Assembly (NCBI GenBank): GCA_963789275.1
Contig: CAWBKF010000018.1
Location: 62,001-126,000, forward strand
Reading direction: 5' to 3'
Length of the DNA: 64,000 bases
Origin: DAHUYF01 sp963789275
GTDB taxonomy: Bacteria > Pseudomonadota > Alphaproteobacteria > ATCC43930 > CGMCC-115725
Shown: piece by piece, positions 9,370-18,071 of the stretch
Numbering within the stretch: the first letter of the stretch is position 1
How the letters are laid out: the number at the start of each line of letters is the position of its first letter
Notes under the pieces: generated by a model
Seen by the model: the letters and a program-made list of their open reading frames with translations, nothing else
Told to the model about the DNA's origin: nothing
Databases searched by the model: none
Position numbers and translations under genes: made by a program

Positions 9370-9631
9370 CCGCTTACATTCCGCCACCGCCACCCCGCCG
9401 CCGCCGAACCGCATCGTATCCGCCGGGTGGTAGAGGGCGGACGGGGTAGCGGCGTCGCCCGGGTTTTGGCGACAGGCGGCCAGGAGCAAGGCCGGCAGCA
9501 TCAGCAGCAGGATCGCGGCGAGTTCGCATGGAGGGCCTCCATCCCGAGAGCGACAACGACGCTCGATGATGCCTCGCCCGCGGCCGCGGCTCCATGCACG
9601 GTAGCGTGACCGCGGCGCCGCGCCGGCACAG

Positions 9632-9664
9632 AAAAACCGCCGCCGCAGGGGTCTGCGGCGGCGG
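9632..9664 (-). terminator. Rho-independent terminator of the histone H1-like gene
   Basis: Perfect 11-bp GC stem (CCGCCGCCGCA at 9637-9647 with its complement at 9654-9664) and a six-base loop, followed on the minus strand by five Ts (AAAAA at 9632-9636 on the plus strand). It begins about 20 bases past the stop codon of the gene at 9685. Confidence 0.85.
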
Positions 9665-9684
9665 GTGAGAGGTGGGGTCGATCC

Positions 9685-10233
9685 TTAGATGCCGGAGGAG
9701 CCTGATCCGCCCCAGCTCGATCCCGGCGGCTTCGGCGGCGACGGCGGCGTGGTTTCCGGCGGCTTCGGCGGGGTATGCGAGCTGCCATGCGTCATCGGCG
9801 CGGGTGCGGGCGGCGCCGGCGGCTTCGGCGGCGGCGGCGGAACCGGGCGGGGCGCAGGTGCCGCGGCGGTGACCGGCGGGCGCGGTGGCGGGGCGGGCGG
9901 CGGTGCCGGACGGGGCGGCGGAGGCGCCGCCGGCCGCGCGGCCGCGAGCGGCGCGGGGGTGGGCTTCGGCGCCGGCGTCGCCACCGCGACCTTCTTCGGC
10001 GCCGTCTTCTTTTTCGCGACCTTTTTCGCGACTTTCTTCGGTGCGGCTTTGCGCGCCTTCTTCGGCGCGGCCTTCTTCTTCGCGGCGCTCGTGCGCTTGG
10101 CGGCGGTCTTGCGCTTCGCCGTCTTGCCCTTGCGGGCGCCGGCGCGCGCCGCGGCGCTGCGCCGCTTCACCGGTTTCTTCGCCTTGCTGCTCTTAGACCG
10201 CTTCGACTTCGATTTAGATCCTGTTCGCGCCAT
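9685..10233 (-). CDS. Histone H1-like Lys/Ala/Pro-rich DNA-binding protein
   Basis: Protein of 182 residues. Residues 1-90 are Lys/Ala/Arg repeats (KKAAPKKARKAAPKKVAKK) typical of bacterial histone H1-like and AlgP-type nucleoid proteins; the rest is a low-complexity Pro/Ala tail ending in Gly/Ser. It probably binds DNA without sequence specificity. The ATG at 10233 follows an AGGGGGG ribosome site. A strong terminator lies just after the stop. Low-complexity repeats make exact homology assignment unreliable. Confidence 0.7.
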   Translation of the reverse strand: MARTGSKSKSKRSKSSKAKKPVKRRSAAARAGARKGKTAKRKTAAKRTSAAKKKAAPKKARKAAPKKVAKKVAKKKTAPKKVAVATPAPKPTPAPLAAARPAAPPPPRPAPPPAPPPRPPVTAAAPAPRPVPPPPPKPPAPPAPAPMTHGSSHTPPKPPETTPPSPPKPPGSSWGGSGSSGI

Positions 10234-10519
10234 CAAAAACCCCCCTGTATAGAGGTTAATTCATTGATCGCGCCTAGCATGCAAGATAAGCGCGCCTTCG
10301 TAAAGCACTAGCGACAGGGATCGCGGCGCAACGCAGTGAATTTTTCCGCATAAGATCGCAAAAATCCCATTCTGTTTCCGCAACAGATGCAGTGCGGCCC
10401 GCGCCGCGCTGCATCTGTCTACGTACGCCTGTGCGCTGCAACAGACAATCGCATCGCTTGGCAGCGCCACTGTTGGAAGCCAATCGCTCCGGTCGTGCCG
10501 TCGCGACCATGCTCAAGCT

Positions 10520-10897
10520 TTACTGCGTGACGTCGTAGGTCGCCCAGTAGCTGGTCTGAACATTGGCCTGGACCGAGAAGCCCACGCCGGGTGGCAAGTA
10601 GACTGGGAAGGGCAGATTGCCGGCAGCGGCTGCATTGGGATTAAAGAGCTCGTAAATCACGTAGCCGTCTGGAGCGGTCAAGATGTTCGCGACTTCGGCT
10701 GCTGATGTCTGAAAGACCGTGGTTGTCAGCGTCGCGCCATGTACGTTGGCCGACGGCTCCAGAACAGTGATGGTTGCGCCCGCGCTGATCGGCCCGCCGG
10801 CATGAGTTGACCCAAGAATGACCGCCTCTCCCGCGTGCGCGCCTGCGGCGAGCAGGACAGATGCGGCCGATAGAAAGCAAAATTGAAGGAGCTTCAT
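10520..10897 (-). CDS. Small secreted protein of unknown function
   Basis: 125 residues with a clear Sec signal peptide (MKLLQFCFLS, hydrophobic core, cleavage after AHA). The mature part is beta-rich with many Thr, Val and Ala and no cysteine, and contains ITVLEPSANV and GYVIYELFNP. The ATG at 10897 follows AGAGGTAGG, better than the upstream in-frame ATG at 10948. No domain is recognised. It sits alone between the H1-like gene and tRNA-Lys. Confidence 0.6.
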   Translation of the reverse strand: MKLLQFCFLSAASVLLAAGAHAGEAVILGSTHAGGPISAGATITVLEPSANVHGATLTTTVFQTSAAEVANILTAPDGYVIYELFNPNAAAAGNLPFPVYLPPGVGFSVQANVQTSYWATYDVTQ

Positions 10898-10987
10898 TTG
10901 CCTACCTCTGGCTGGTTCGCCGATTAATTTAGCCAGAGGCGAGAGCACCCTGTCAACGGTTGTGGCGCGAGTTTGCTACCTAGAAAA

Positions 10988-11063
10988 TGGTGAGCCCGAT
11001 GGGATTCGAACCCATGACCCCTTGATTAAAAGTCAAGTGCTCTACCGGCTGAGCTACGGGCTC
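10988..11063 (-). tRNA. tRNA-Lys (anticodon TTT), CCA encoded
   Basis: Minus-strand cloverleaf: acceptor GAGCCCG paired with CGGGCTC, D-arm AGCTCAGCCGGTAGAGC, anticodon stem CTTGA/TCAAG with loop CTTTTAA, and T-arm GGGTTCGAATCCC. The discriminator base is A (10991), and the 3' CCA is encoded at 10988-10990. No integrated element is associated with it. Confidence 0.96.
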
Positions 11064-11128
11064 GAGGAGAGGACCGCGGACAATAGGCATCGCCCGTGCG
11101 GGGGTCAACCGCGCAGGCCACGCTCGAG

Positions 11129-11866
11129 TTACCCCGGCAAATATCCCGCGAATTGCTTTTCCACCGCTTTGGGGTCGGCGGCCAAGCCCTGGGCGACTCC
11201 GGCTGCCATGTCGCCGGGATAGACCTCCTCGACGCCTTGCTCGAGCGCCGCGAGCGCCGCCGCCGCGACCTCGGCCGGCGGGAGCTTCGGCGGCGGGAAG
11301 TCGCGCGACATGTCGGTATCGACCGCGCCGGGCATCACCGCGATCACCTGCGTGCCCTGCTTGGCAAGCTCGGCGCGCACCCCCTGGGTCAGGCTGAGGC
11401 TGGCCGCCTTGGAGGCGCAGAGCGAGCCCATCAGCGGCAGGTTCACCCGCGACAGGATCGACAGCATGTTGATGATGGCGCCGCCGCCATTGGCGCTCAG
11501 CACCGGCGCAAAGGCCCGGCACATGGCGAGCGTGCCGAAATAATTCGTCTCCATCTCCGCCCGCGCGGCGGCGAGATCCGGCGCCGCCAGGAGGCCGCGG
11601 AGCTGGTTGATGCCGGCATTGTTGATCAGCAGGCTGACATCGCCGCAGCGCCTGGCCGCGGCGGCGACCGCGGCGGCATCGGTGATATCGAGCGCCAGCA
11701 CCTCGACCTTGCCGGGATGCGCCTTGGCGAGATCGGCAAGCGCGTCGACGCGCCGCGCGGTGGCGTAGACCTTGCGCGCGCCCCCCGCCAGCAGCGCCGC
11801 GACATAGGCGGTGCCGATGCCGCGATTGGCGCCGGTGACCAACGCGGTGCAGCCTGCGATTTTCAT
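11129..11866 (-). CDS. SDR-family oxidoreductase
   Basis: Short-chain dehydrogenase of 245 residues with TGANRGIG (about residues 11-18), NNAG and a conserved active-site Lys in SLCASKAASL. The usual Tyr four residues before the Lys is replaced by Cys, so the catalytic residue is altered. The start ATG at 11866 has its own GAGGGGGA ribosome site. The ABC ATPase gene upstream reads into it in frame without a stop, so it is either the last gene of the peptide-transport operon or a C-terminal fusion. Confidence 0.75.
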   Translation of the reverse strand: MKIAGCTALVTGANRGIGTAYVAALLAGGARKVYATARRVDALADLAKAHPGKVEVLALDITDAAAVAAAARRCGDVSLLINNAGINQLRGLLAAPDLAAARAEMETNYFGTLAMCRAFAPVLSANGGGAIINMLSILSRVNLPLMGSLCASKAASLSLTQGVRAELAKQGTQVIAVMPGAVDTDMSRDFPPPKLPPAEVAAAALAALEQGVEEVYPGDMAAGVAQGLAADPKAVEKQFAGYLPG

Positions 11867-12742
11867 GCCTGGTCCCCCTCTGTCGTCCTGTGGATCGGCC
11901 TCGTCGACGCTGACCCGCTCGATCCAGCCGGGATCGACGATAGGCAAGGGCACGGCGTCAAGCAATGCGCGCGTATAGGCGGCGCGCGGCGCGGCGAAAA
12001 TCTCGGCGGTGGCGCCGGCCTCGACGACGCTGCCATGCGCCAGCACCAGCACGCGCTCGCACAGCACCCGCACCACCGAGAGATCGTGGCTGATGAAGAT
12101 CAGCGAGATGCCGAGATCGCCGCGCAGATCGCGCAGCAGCGTCAGGATCTGCGCCTGGGACGAGGCATCGAGGCCGGAGACGATCTCGTCGGCCACCACC
12201 AGCGCCGGCTCGAGCGCGATCGCGCGGGCGATGCCGACGCGCTGGCGCTGGCCGCCGGAGAGCTCGTGCGGATAGCGCAGGCCGAGCGCCGGCGGCAGCC
12301 CCACCCGCTCGAGCAGCGCCGACGCGCGCTGCCGTCCGGCGCGGCGGTCGCCGATGCGGCCGAAGGCGAGCAGCGGCTGGGCGATGCTGTCGGCGACGCG
12401 CCGGCGCGGGTTCAGCGCCGAGAGCGGGTCCTGGAAGATCATCTGGAAGCGGGCGCGCAGCGGCCGGAGCGCCGCCTCGCCGAGCGCGGTGATGTCGCGG
12501 CCCTCGAAGCGGATCGAGCCGGCGGTCGGCCGCAGCAGGCGAAGCAGCGTGCGGCCGAGCGAGGTCTTGCCCGAGCCGCTCTCGCCGACCACCGCCACCG
12601 CCTCGCCGCGGCCGATGTCGAGATCGATGCCGCGCAGGATATCGATCAGCGGCGCGCGCCGGAACGGCCGCTGCGCGGCGCGGTTGGGCAGCGACAGGCC
12701 GAGGCCGCGCACCTCAAGCATGGCGGCGCCGCGCTGCATCAT
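11867..12742 (-). CDS. Oligopeptide/dipeptide ABC transporter ATP-binding protein (OppF/DppF type), no own stop codon
   Basis: Nucleotide-binding subunit of about 290 residues: Walker A VVGESGSGKTS, Q-loop FQDPLSALNPR, signature LSGGQRQR, Walker B ALVVADE followed by IVSGLD, and H-loop FISHDLSVV. It hydrolyses ATP on the cytoplasmic face of the importer together with OppD. Its ATG overlaps the OppD stop (ATGA). After PLPIVDPGWIERV the frame continues without a stop through a short Asp/Gly/Pro linker into the SDR at 11866, giving a nominal 537-residue protein. Walker B reads ADEIVSGLD where most paralogues have DEPVSALD. Confidence 0.88.
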
Positions 12743-13599
12743 AGGCCGCCGCCTCGGCGAGGAGGCGCTCGGTCAGACGCCGCCGGCACCGGCACCAGCG
12801 CCTCGGCCGGCCGGTCGTAGCGTGGCGTCGCGGCGAAGAGCGCCTTGGTGTAGTCGTGGCGCGGCCGGGCGAAGACCTCGGCGACATCCGCCGCCTCGAC
12901 GATGCGCCCGGCATGCATGACGGCGACGCGGTCGCAGATCTTGGCGACGACGCCGAGATCATGGGTGATGAACAGCAGCGCGGTGCCGGCGGTCGATTGC
13001 AGCTCCTTCACCAGCCGCAGGATCTGGCGCTGCACGGTGACGTCGAGCGCCGTGGTCGGCTCGTCGGCGACGATGAGCTGCGGCCGGCAGGCAAACGCGA
13101 TGGCGATCAGCACACGCTGGCGCATGCCGCCGGAGAGCTCGTGCGGATACTGGCGCAGCACGCGCTCGGGCTCGCGGATATGGACGGCGGCGAGCAAAGC
13201 CAAGGCGCGCTCGCGCGCCGCTCCGTGATCGAGGCCGAGGTGGAAGCAGATCACGTCCAGCATCTGCCGCCCGATGCGCATCACCGGGTTGAGCGCGCTC
13301 ATCGGGTCCTGCGGGATGAGTGCCATGCCGCGGCCGAGCAGCGCGCGGCGATCTTCGGCGCCGAGATGAGCGATGTCGCGGCCGGCAAAGCGGATGGCGC
13401 CGCCGCTGATCCGCGCGCGCTCCGGCTGGAGGCCCAGTACCGCCTTCCCCACCATGGTCTTGCCGGCGCCGCTCTCGCCGACGAGGCCCAGCACCGTGCC
13501 GGCGGCGAGCGTCAGGCTGACGCCGCGCAGGATCGGCACCGCGCGGCCGCGACCGGCGAGCTCGAGCGTGAGATCCTCGATCTCCAGCAGCGCGCTCAT
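12739..13599 (-). CDS. Oligopeptide/dipeptide ABC transporter ATP-binding protein (OppD/DppD type)
   Basis: Nucleotide-binding subunit of 286 residues with Walker A VGESGAGKT, Q-loop PQDPMSALNP, signature LSGGMRQR, Walker B LIVADEPTTALD and H-loop FITHDLGVV. It overlaps its neighbours by ATGA on both sides, so the operon is translationally coupled. The usual Cys-containing iron-sulfur tail of many OppD proteins is not seen, and the last 20 residues (ending PPRRGGGL) look unusual; a shifted frame gives a more ordinary end (TERLLAEAAAYDAARR), so a small indel near 12800 is possible. Confidence 0.88.
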   Translation of the reverse strand: MSALLEIEDLTLELAGRGRAVPILRGVSLTLAAGTVLGLVGESGAGKTMVGKAVLGLQPERARISGGAIRFAGRDIAHLGAEDRRALLGRGMALIPQDPMSALNPVMRIGRQMLDVICFHLGLDHGAARERALALLAAVHIREPERVLRQYPHELSGGMRQRVLIAIAFACRPQLIVADEPTTALDVTVQRQILRLVKELQSTAGTALLFITHDLGVVAKICDRVAVMHAGRIVEAADVAEVFARPRHDYTKALFAATPRYDRPAEALVPVPAASDRAPPRRGGGL

Positions 13600-14447
13600 C
13601 GCCGCAGCACCGGATCGAGGGTCTCGCGCAGCCCGTCGCCGAGCGCGTTGAACCCCAGCACGGTGACGATGATGCACAGCATCGGCAGCGCCATCATCCA
13701 CCAGGCCTGGTTGATGTAGAGGCGGCCCTCCTGGATGAGCCCGCCCCAGGTGGGCGCGTCCGAGGAGACGCTGAGCCCGACGAAGCTGAGGATCGCCTCG
13801 ACGATGACGGCGATGCCCATCTCCAGGCTGAACAGCACGAGCAGCGTCGGCACCAGGTTGGGCAGGATCTCGGTGCCGAGCACGCGCGCGCGGCCGAGGC
13901 CGATGGTCACGGCGGCGGCGACGTAATCCTGCTCGCGCTGCACCAGCACCTCGGCGCGGACGATGCGGCAAAAGCGCGTCCAATCGACGAAGATGATGGC
14001 GAGGATGACCGCCTTGAGGCCGGCGCCGACCACCGCCGCCAGCACCACCGACAGCAGCACCGGCGGGAACGACATCCAGACATCGACCAGCCGCGAGATC
14101 ACGGCATCGACGGGGCCGCGGAAATAGCCCGCGAGCAGGCCGAGCGCGGTGCCGAGCAGGCCGGCGAGGCTGGCCGCGACCACCGCGACCGTGAGCGCCA
14201 CGCGCGCGCCATAGATCAGGCGCGAGAGGATGTCGCGGCCGAGGCTGTCGGTGCCGAGAAGGAAGCTCGGATCGGCGCCGTCGCGCCAGAAGGGCGGCTG
14301 GAAGGAGGACAGCAGGTTCTGCTCCAAGGGATCATGCGGCGCGATGAGCGGCGCCGCGAGCGCCAGCACGATCAGCAGCAGCAGCACGAAGCCGCCGAAG
14401 CGTACCCGCCGGTTGCGCCAGGGCGGCGGCGCCCCGCGCTCAGCCAT
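13596..14447 (-). CDS. ABC transporter permease (OppC/DppC type)
   Basis: Inner-membrane permease of 283 residues. It starts with a cytoplasmic N-terminus and a membrane helix (FVLLLLIVLALAAPLIAPHDP), then the typical LGTDSLGRDILSRLIYGAR and further helices. The EAA loop region reads AAAVTIGLGRARVLGTEILPN, which contacts the ATPases. Eight-base overlap with OppB and ATGA overlap with OppD place it in one operon. Confidence 0.9.
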   Translation of the reverse strand: MAERGAPPPWRNRRVRFGGFVLLLLIVLALAAPLIAPHDPLEQNLLSSFQPPFWRDGADPSFLLGTDSLGRDILSRLIYGARVALTVAVVAASLAGLLGTALGLLAGYFRGPVDAVISRLVDVWMSFPPVLLSVVLAAVVGAGLKAVILAIIFVDWTRFCRIVRAEVLVQREQDYVAAAVTIGLGRARVLGTEILPNLVPTLLVLFSLEMGIAVIVEAILSFVGLSVSSDAPTWGGLIQEGRLYINQAWWMMALPMLCIIVTVLGFNALGDGLRETLDPVLRR

Positions 14448-15447
14448 GCCGCACGCGCGGGTTCAGCAGCACATAGGTCATGTCGATCATCAGGTTGAGC
14501 GCGATGAACAGCACCGCGAAGGTGAGCACGACACCCTGGATCAGCGGCAGGTCGCGATCGACCACCGCGCCGATGGCGAGGTTGCCGATGCCGGGATAGC
14601 TGAAGATGCGCTCGACCAGCACCGTGCCGCCGAGCAGGAAGGTGAACTGCACGCCGCTCAGCGTCACCGTCGGCACCAGCGCGTTCAGCAGCGCCTCGCG
14701 CAAGATGATGCGCGCCTTGCCGAAACCGCGGGCCCGCGCCATCAGGATATAGTCCTGGCCCATCACCTCGCCGAGCGCGCTTTTGAGGATGCGCGCCAGC
14801 GCCGCGGTCAGCGGCAGCGCCAGCGCCACCGCCGGCAGCAGCAGATGCGCCAGCAGCGATCCCATGACCGCGAACTGGCCGCGCAGCAGGCTCTCGGCGA
14901 GATAGAATTCGGTGTGGAAGTCGGTCTCGAGCCGCGGATCGAGCCGGCCGGAGATCGGCAGCACCGGCAGCAGCACGCCGAGGCCGAGGATGAACAGCAG
15001 GCCCCAGAGGAAATCCGGGATCGCCATGGCGAGGCCGGAGATGCCGTCGACCAGCGTCTCGGGCCAGCGCCCGCGCCAATAGACGGCGGCGACGCCGAGC
15101 AGCAGGCCGAGCGTCGTCGCCAACGCCAGCGCCGCCAGCGCCAGCTCGAGCGTCGCCGGGAAGCGGCCGAGGATCAGCTCCAGCACCGGCTGGCGCAGGC
15201 TGATCGAGGTGCCGAAGCGGCCATGCAGCATGTCGCCGAACCAGCGCAGCATCTGCACCAGGATGGGCTGGTCGAGGCCGTAAAGCGCGCGCAGCCTCGC
15301 GATGTCCTCCTCATGCGCGCCCGGGGGGATCATCATCGAGATGGGATCGCCGGGCACGACGCGCAGCAGGACAAACACGACGATGGCGATTCCGAGCAAG
15401 GTCGGGATCGCCATCAGCAGCCGCCGGATCAGATAGGCGAACGACAC
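14440..15447 (-). CDS. ABC transporter permease (OppB/DppB type)
   Basis: Inner-membrane permease of 335 residues with the family N-terminus YLIRRLLMAIPTLLGI, VPGDP, LYGLDQPILVQ and GRFGTSI, six membrane segments, and the EAA loop around MARARGFGKARIILREALLN. It forms a heterodimeric channel with the OppC-type protein. It lies 76 bases after the solute-binding protein gene. Confidence 0.9.
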   Translation of the reverse strand: MSFAYLIRRLLMAIPTLLGIAIVVFVLLRVVPGDPISMMIPPGAHEEDIARLRALYGLDQPILVQMLRWFGDMLHGRFGTSISLRQPVLELILGRFPATLELALAALALATTLGLLLGVAAVYWRGRWPETLVDGISGLAMAIPDFLWGLLFILGLGVLLPVLPISGRLDPRLETDFHTEFYLAESLLRGQFAVMGSLLAHLLLPAVALALPLTAALARILKSALGEVMGQDYILMARARGFGKARIILREALLNALVPTVTLSGVQFTFLLGGTVLVERIFSYPGIGNLAIGAVVDRDLPLIQGVVLTFAVLFIALNLMIDMTYVLLNPRVRHG

Positions 15448-15523
15448 CGCGACCGATCCGCAAGCGGTGAAAGGCGCGCCGGCCGGGCCGGGATCGCCGG
15501 CCGCGGCCGTCGCATCCGGCGCG

Positions 15524-17068
15524 TCATGTCCCCGTGATGGTCTGCGGCAAGATGAAGCCGGCGACGTACGGCGTGACCTTGAGGCCCTTGCGGTAGACGA
15601 TCGGCTGCACGTATTGCAGCAGCGGGATCACCAGCCCGTGCACGGCGATGTAGCGGTCGACCGCCTTCCAGCCGGCGATGCGCTTGGCCTCGTCCTTCTC
15701 GCCCCAGAGCGGTCCGATCATGGCGTCGACATCGGCGGTCTTCCAGGCCGAATGCGGCGACGGCCCGAACATGGCGAAGCCGGTCGAGGTCGAGGGATCG
15801 CCGATCGAGTTGCCCCAATTGTAGAAGGCGGCCGGCGCCAGCTTGTGCTGCGCGCGCAGCTCGAAATGCTTGGCGATCTCGTAGACCTCGATGTCGGCCT
15901 CGGCGCCGATGCGCCGCCACATGCCGACGATCGCCTGGATCATCTCGTAATCCTTGGGCTTGAAGCCGCGCGTCGTCTGGATGGTGAACTTGGCGGGCTT
16001 CTGCGGCGAGTAGCCGGCCTCGGCCATCAGCTTCTTCGCCTTCTCGAGGTCGTAGCCGACCTTGATGCTGGGGTCGAAGGCGGCATATTGCGGCGCCTCG
16101 AGCGTGTCGATCGGCACGCCATAGCCGCGCAGCAGCTTGGCGACGATCGCCTTCTTGTCGATGGCATGATGGAGCGCCAGCCGCAGCTTCTCGTCGAGCA
16201 TCGGCTCCTTGTTGGTGATGAAGATCATGGCGATGTCGGAGACCGGCGTGGTCACGCCGGCGAGCCCGGGCTTCTGCCGCAGCCGGTCGTATTCCTCGTA
16301 GGGGATCTCGAGCGTGAGGTCGGAGGAGCCGCTCTCCACCTCGGCGACGCGGCTGGTGGGGTCGGTGACGAATTTGAAGATGACGTTCTCGAAGGCGGGC
16401 TTGGGGCCCCAGTATTTCGGGAAAGCCTTGAGACGCACGAAGGAGTTGCGGTCGAATTCCTCGACCATGTACGGGCCCGAGCCGATCGGGTGCTTCTCGA
16501 AGCCTTCCGCGCCGGCCTTCTCATAGGCTTTCTGCGGCAGGACATAGCCGGTGAGGAACGCCATCCATTTGAACAGCACCGGCTCGAATTCCTTGACGTC
16601 GGCGGTGACGGTCATGCCGTCGACCCTGAAATTGCCGATCTTCGACCAGACGAACTGGATGGGATTGCCGCTCTTCTCGTCGCCGGCGCGCTGCAGCGAC
16701 CAGACCACGTCCGCGGCCGTCACCGGCGTGCCGTCATGCCAGAACGCGCCGTCGCGCACGGTCATCGAGATCTTGGTCTTGTCGTCGTTCCAGCCCCATT
16801 TGGTCAGCAGCCCCGGCTTGAAGCCGAGGTTCGGGGTCTGGTCGACATACTGGTCGAAGACGGTCTTGTAGATCGACTGGATGGTCGGGTTCACCGCCGA
16901 CAGGCCGACCGTCGGGTCCCACGACGGAAGATTCACATTGTAAGCGATCGTAAGCGTCTTCGCGCTTTGCGCCAGCGCGGCGCCGGGTCGCCAGAGACTG
17001 GCCAGCGGCGCCGCGGCCGCGCTCGCCCCTAGCCCGTGAAGGATAGAACGACGGGAAAAGATCGGCAT
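15524..17068 (-). CDS. ABC transporter substrate-binding protein, family 5 (peptide/opine/nickel type)
   Basis: Periplasmic binding protein of 514 residues. The N-terminus MPIFSRRSILHGLG followed by a hydrophobic stretch and ALAQSA is a twin-arginine-like signal. The mature protein shows SBP_bac_5 features: DPTVGL, VRDGAFWHDGTPVTAADVVWS, GSGPYMVEEF and LRLALHHAIDKKAIV. The ligand may be a peptide, opine or glycoside and cannot be told from sequence. The ATG at 17068 follows GGAGGGGG; the longer upstream frame is not coding. It leads the five-gene importer operon. Confidence 0.9.
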   Translation of the reverse strand: MPIFSRRSILHGLGASAAAAPLASLWRPGAALAQSAKTLTIAYNVNLPSWDPTVGLSAVNPTIQSIYKTVFDQYVDQTPNLGFKPGLLTKWGWNDDKTKISMTVRDGAFWHDGTPVTAADVVWSLQRAGDEKSGNPIQFVWSKIGNFRVDGMTVTADVKEFEPVLFKWMAFLTGYVLPQKAYEKAGAEGFEKHPIGSGPYMVEEFDRNSFVRLKAFPKYWGPKPAFENVIFKFVTDPTSRVAEVESGSSDLTLEIPYEEYDRLRQKPGLAGVTTPVSDIAMIFITNKEPMLDEKLRLALHHAIDKKAIVAKLLRGYGVPIDTLEAPQYAAFDPSIKVGYDLEKAKKLMAEAGYSPQKPAKFTIQTTRGFKPKDYEMIQAIVGMWRRIGAEADIEVYEIAKHFELRAQHKLAPAAFYNWGNSIGDPSTSTGFAMFGPSPHSAWKTADVDAMIGPLWGEKDEAKRIAGWKAVDRYIAVHGLVIPLLQYVQPIVYRKGLKVTPYVAGFILPQTITGT

Positions 17069-17527
17069 GGTGATGGTCCCCCTCCGGAAATTCGACTGGC
17101 GCGAGATCGGCTCGGCCGGGAATCGAGACCTTAAACGAGCTTCGCCGCCGCCGCTACTGTTGCGCCGCAGCAAAATGCATTGTCCGCCCATAAAACCGGG
17201 GAAAAACGCCGTGGCGCCTGACGGCCTGCACCGCGGGCGATCGGGCCTCCGACTGTCACAATGAGCCGTTGCGGCGTCGCGCGCCGAGGCCCCAGGTTGA
17301 ATTCGTCCCGTGTCAATAATGGCGCAGATGCATACAAGACTAATCAGGCCGGAATTCGATATCCGCGTGATCTCGGCCAATGCCCGGCGACCGCGCCTGT
17401 GCCTAAATCAGGTTACAAGATTTTACACAAAGTCATTCCCAGTACATCAGGGAGTTACATGCATCGCTTATGGTCTGGCTTGGGAACGGACGGCTCGTTC
17501 GCGACAACAACAACGAGGGAATGACCG
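17069..17527. other. Divergent promoter region between the peptide-importer operon and the ECF sigma gene
   Basis: 459 bases without a convincing gene. The part from about 17310 to 17470 is noticeably AT-richer, which suits promoters. I looked for a GGAAC-N16-17-CGTT type ECF promoter and found only a GGAAC...CGTT pair with a spacing far too short (near 17484). Confidence 0.4.
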
Positions 17528-18071
17528 ATGAGCAATTTTGGCAGCCTTCTCGAGCACGAGATTCCGCGTCTGCGCCGGTATGCACGAGCGCTCACCCGTG
17601 ATGCCACCCGCGCCGACGATCTGGTCCAGAGCTGTCTGTTGCGCGCCTTGGCCAAATCGCATCTTTGGCAGCCCGGCACCGATCTGCGCGCCTGGCTCTT
17701 CACCATTCTCCACAATCAGCATGTCAATGACGTCCGCCGTGCGGTGCGCGAAGGCATCAACATTCCGGTCGAGGACATGGCACCGCTCCTGACCGTGCCG
17801 TCGACGCAGGGCGCGGCGCTGCAGCTGCGCGACCTCGACCGCGCCATGGCCAAGCTGCCGGAGGAGCAGTGCCAGGTGCTGCTCCTCGTCGGCCTCGAGG
17901 GCATGCGCTACGAGGAGGTGGCGGCGGTGCTCGACGTGCCGGTCGGCACCGTGCGCTCGCGGCTGTCGCGCGGCCGCGACATGCTGCGTCATCTGCTGGA
18001 CATGAAGAGCCGCCCCGAGCGGGTCCGGTTGGAGGAAGCAGGAGGAGGCAGAGCCGAAGGCCGCCGCCTAA
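17528..18071 (+). CDS. ECF-family RNA polymerase sigma factor (probable frameshift at 3' end)
   Basis: Sigma-70 family protein of about 180 residues. Region 2 (YARALTRDATRADDLVQSCLLRAL, DLRAWLFTILHNQHVNDVRR) and region 4 (LPEEQCQVLLLVGLEGMRYEEVAAVLDVPVGTVRSRLSRGRDML) are intact. It would direct RNA polymerase to stress-type promoters; no anti-sigma gene is adjacent. The frame as given has no stop until 18952, deep inside the convergent gene. A one-base shift between about 18020 and 18050 gives a sensible end, KQEEAEPKAAA and TAA at 18069-18071, which meets the convergent stop. The start ATG at 17528 follows a GAGGGAATG sequence. Confidence 0.8.

Noticed and set aside
9374..9532. Minus-strand lipoprotein-like stretch LPALLLAACRQNPGDAATPS
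   Set aside because: It has a lipobox-like LLAAC, but only about ten residues precede the Cys, no charged N-terminus or ribosome site is visible, and the frame runs into the antisense of the flavin reductase without a stop. It may be a broken small gene; not enough to annotate.
10988..11063. tRNA-Lys as a possible integration site
   Set aside because: No integrase nearby and no second copy of its 3' end in the window; the integrated element uses the glycine-zipper gene instead.
17480..17500. GGAAC...CGTT as an EcfG-type promoter of the sigma gene
   Set aside because: The spacing is only about eight bases; EcfG promoters need 16-17.
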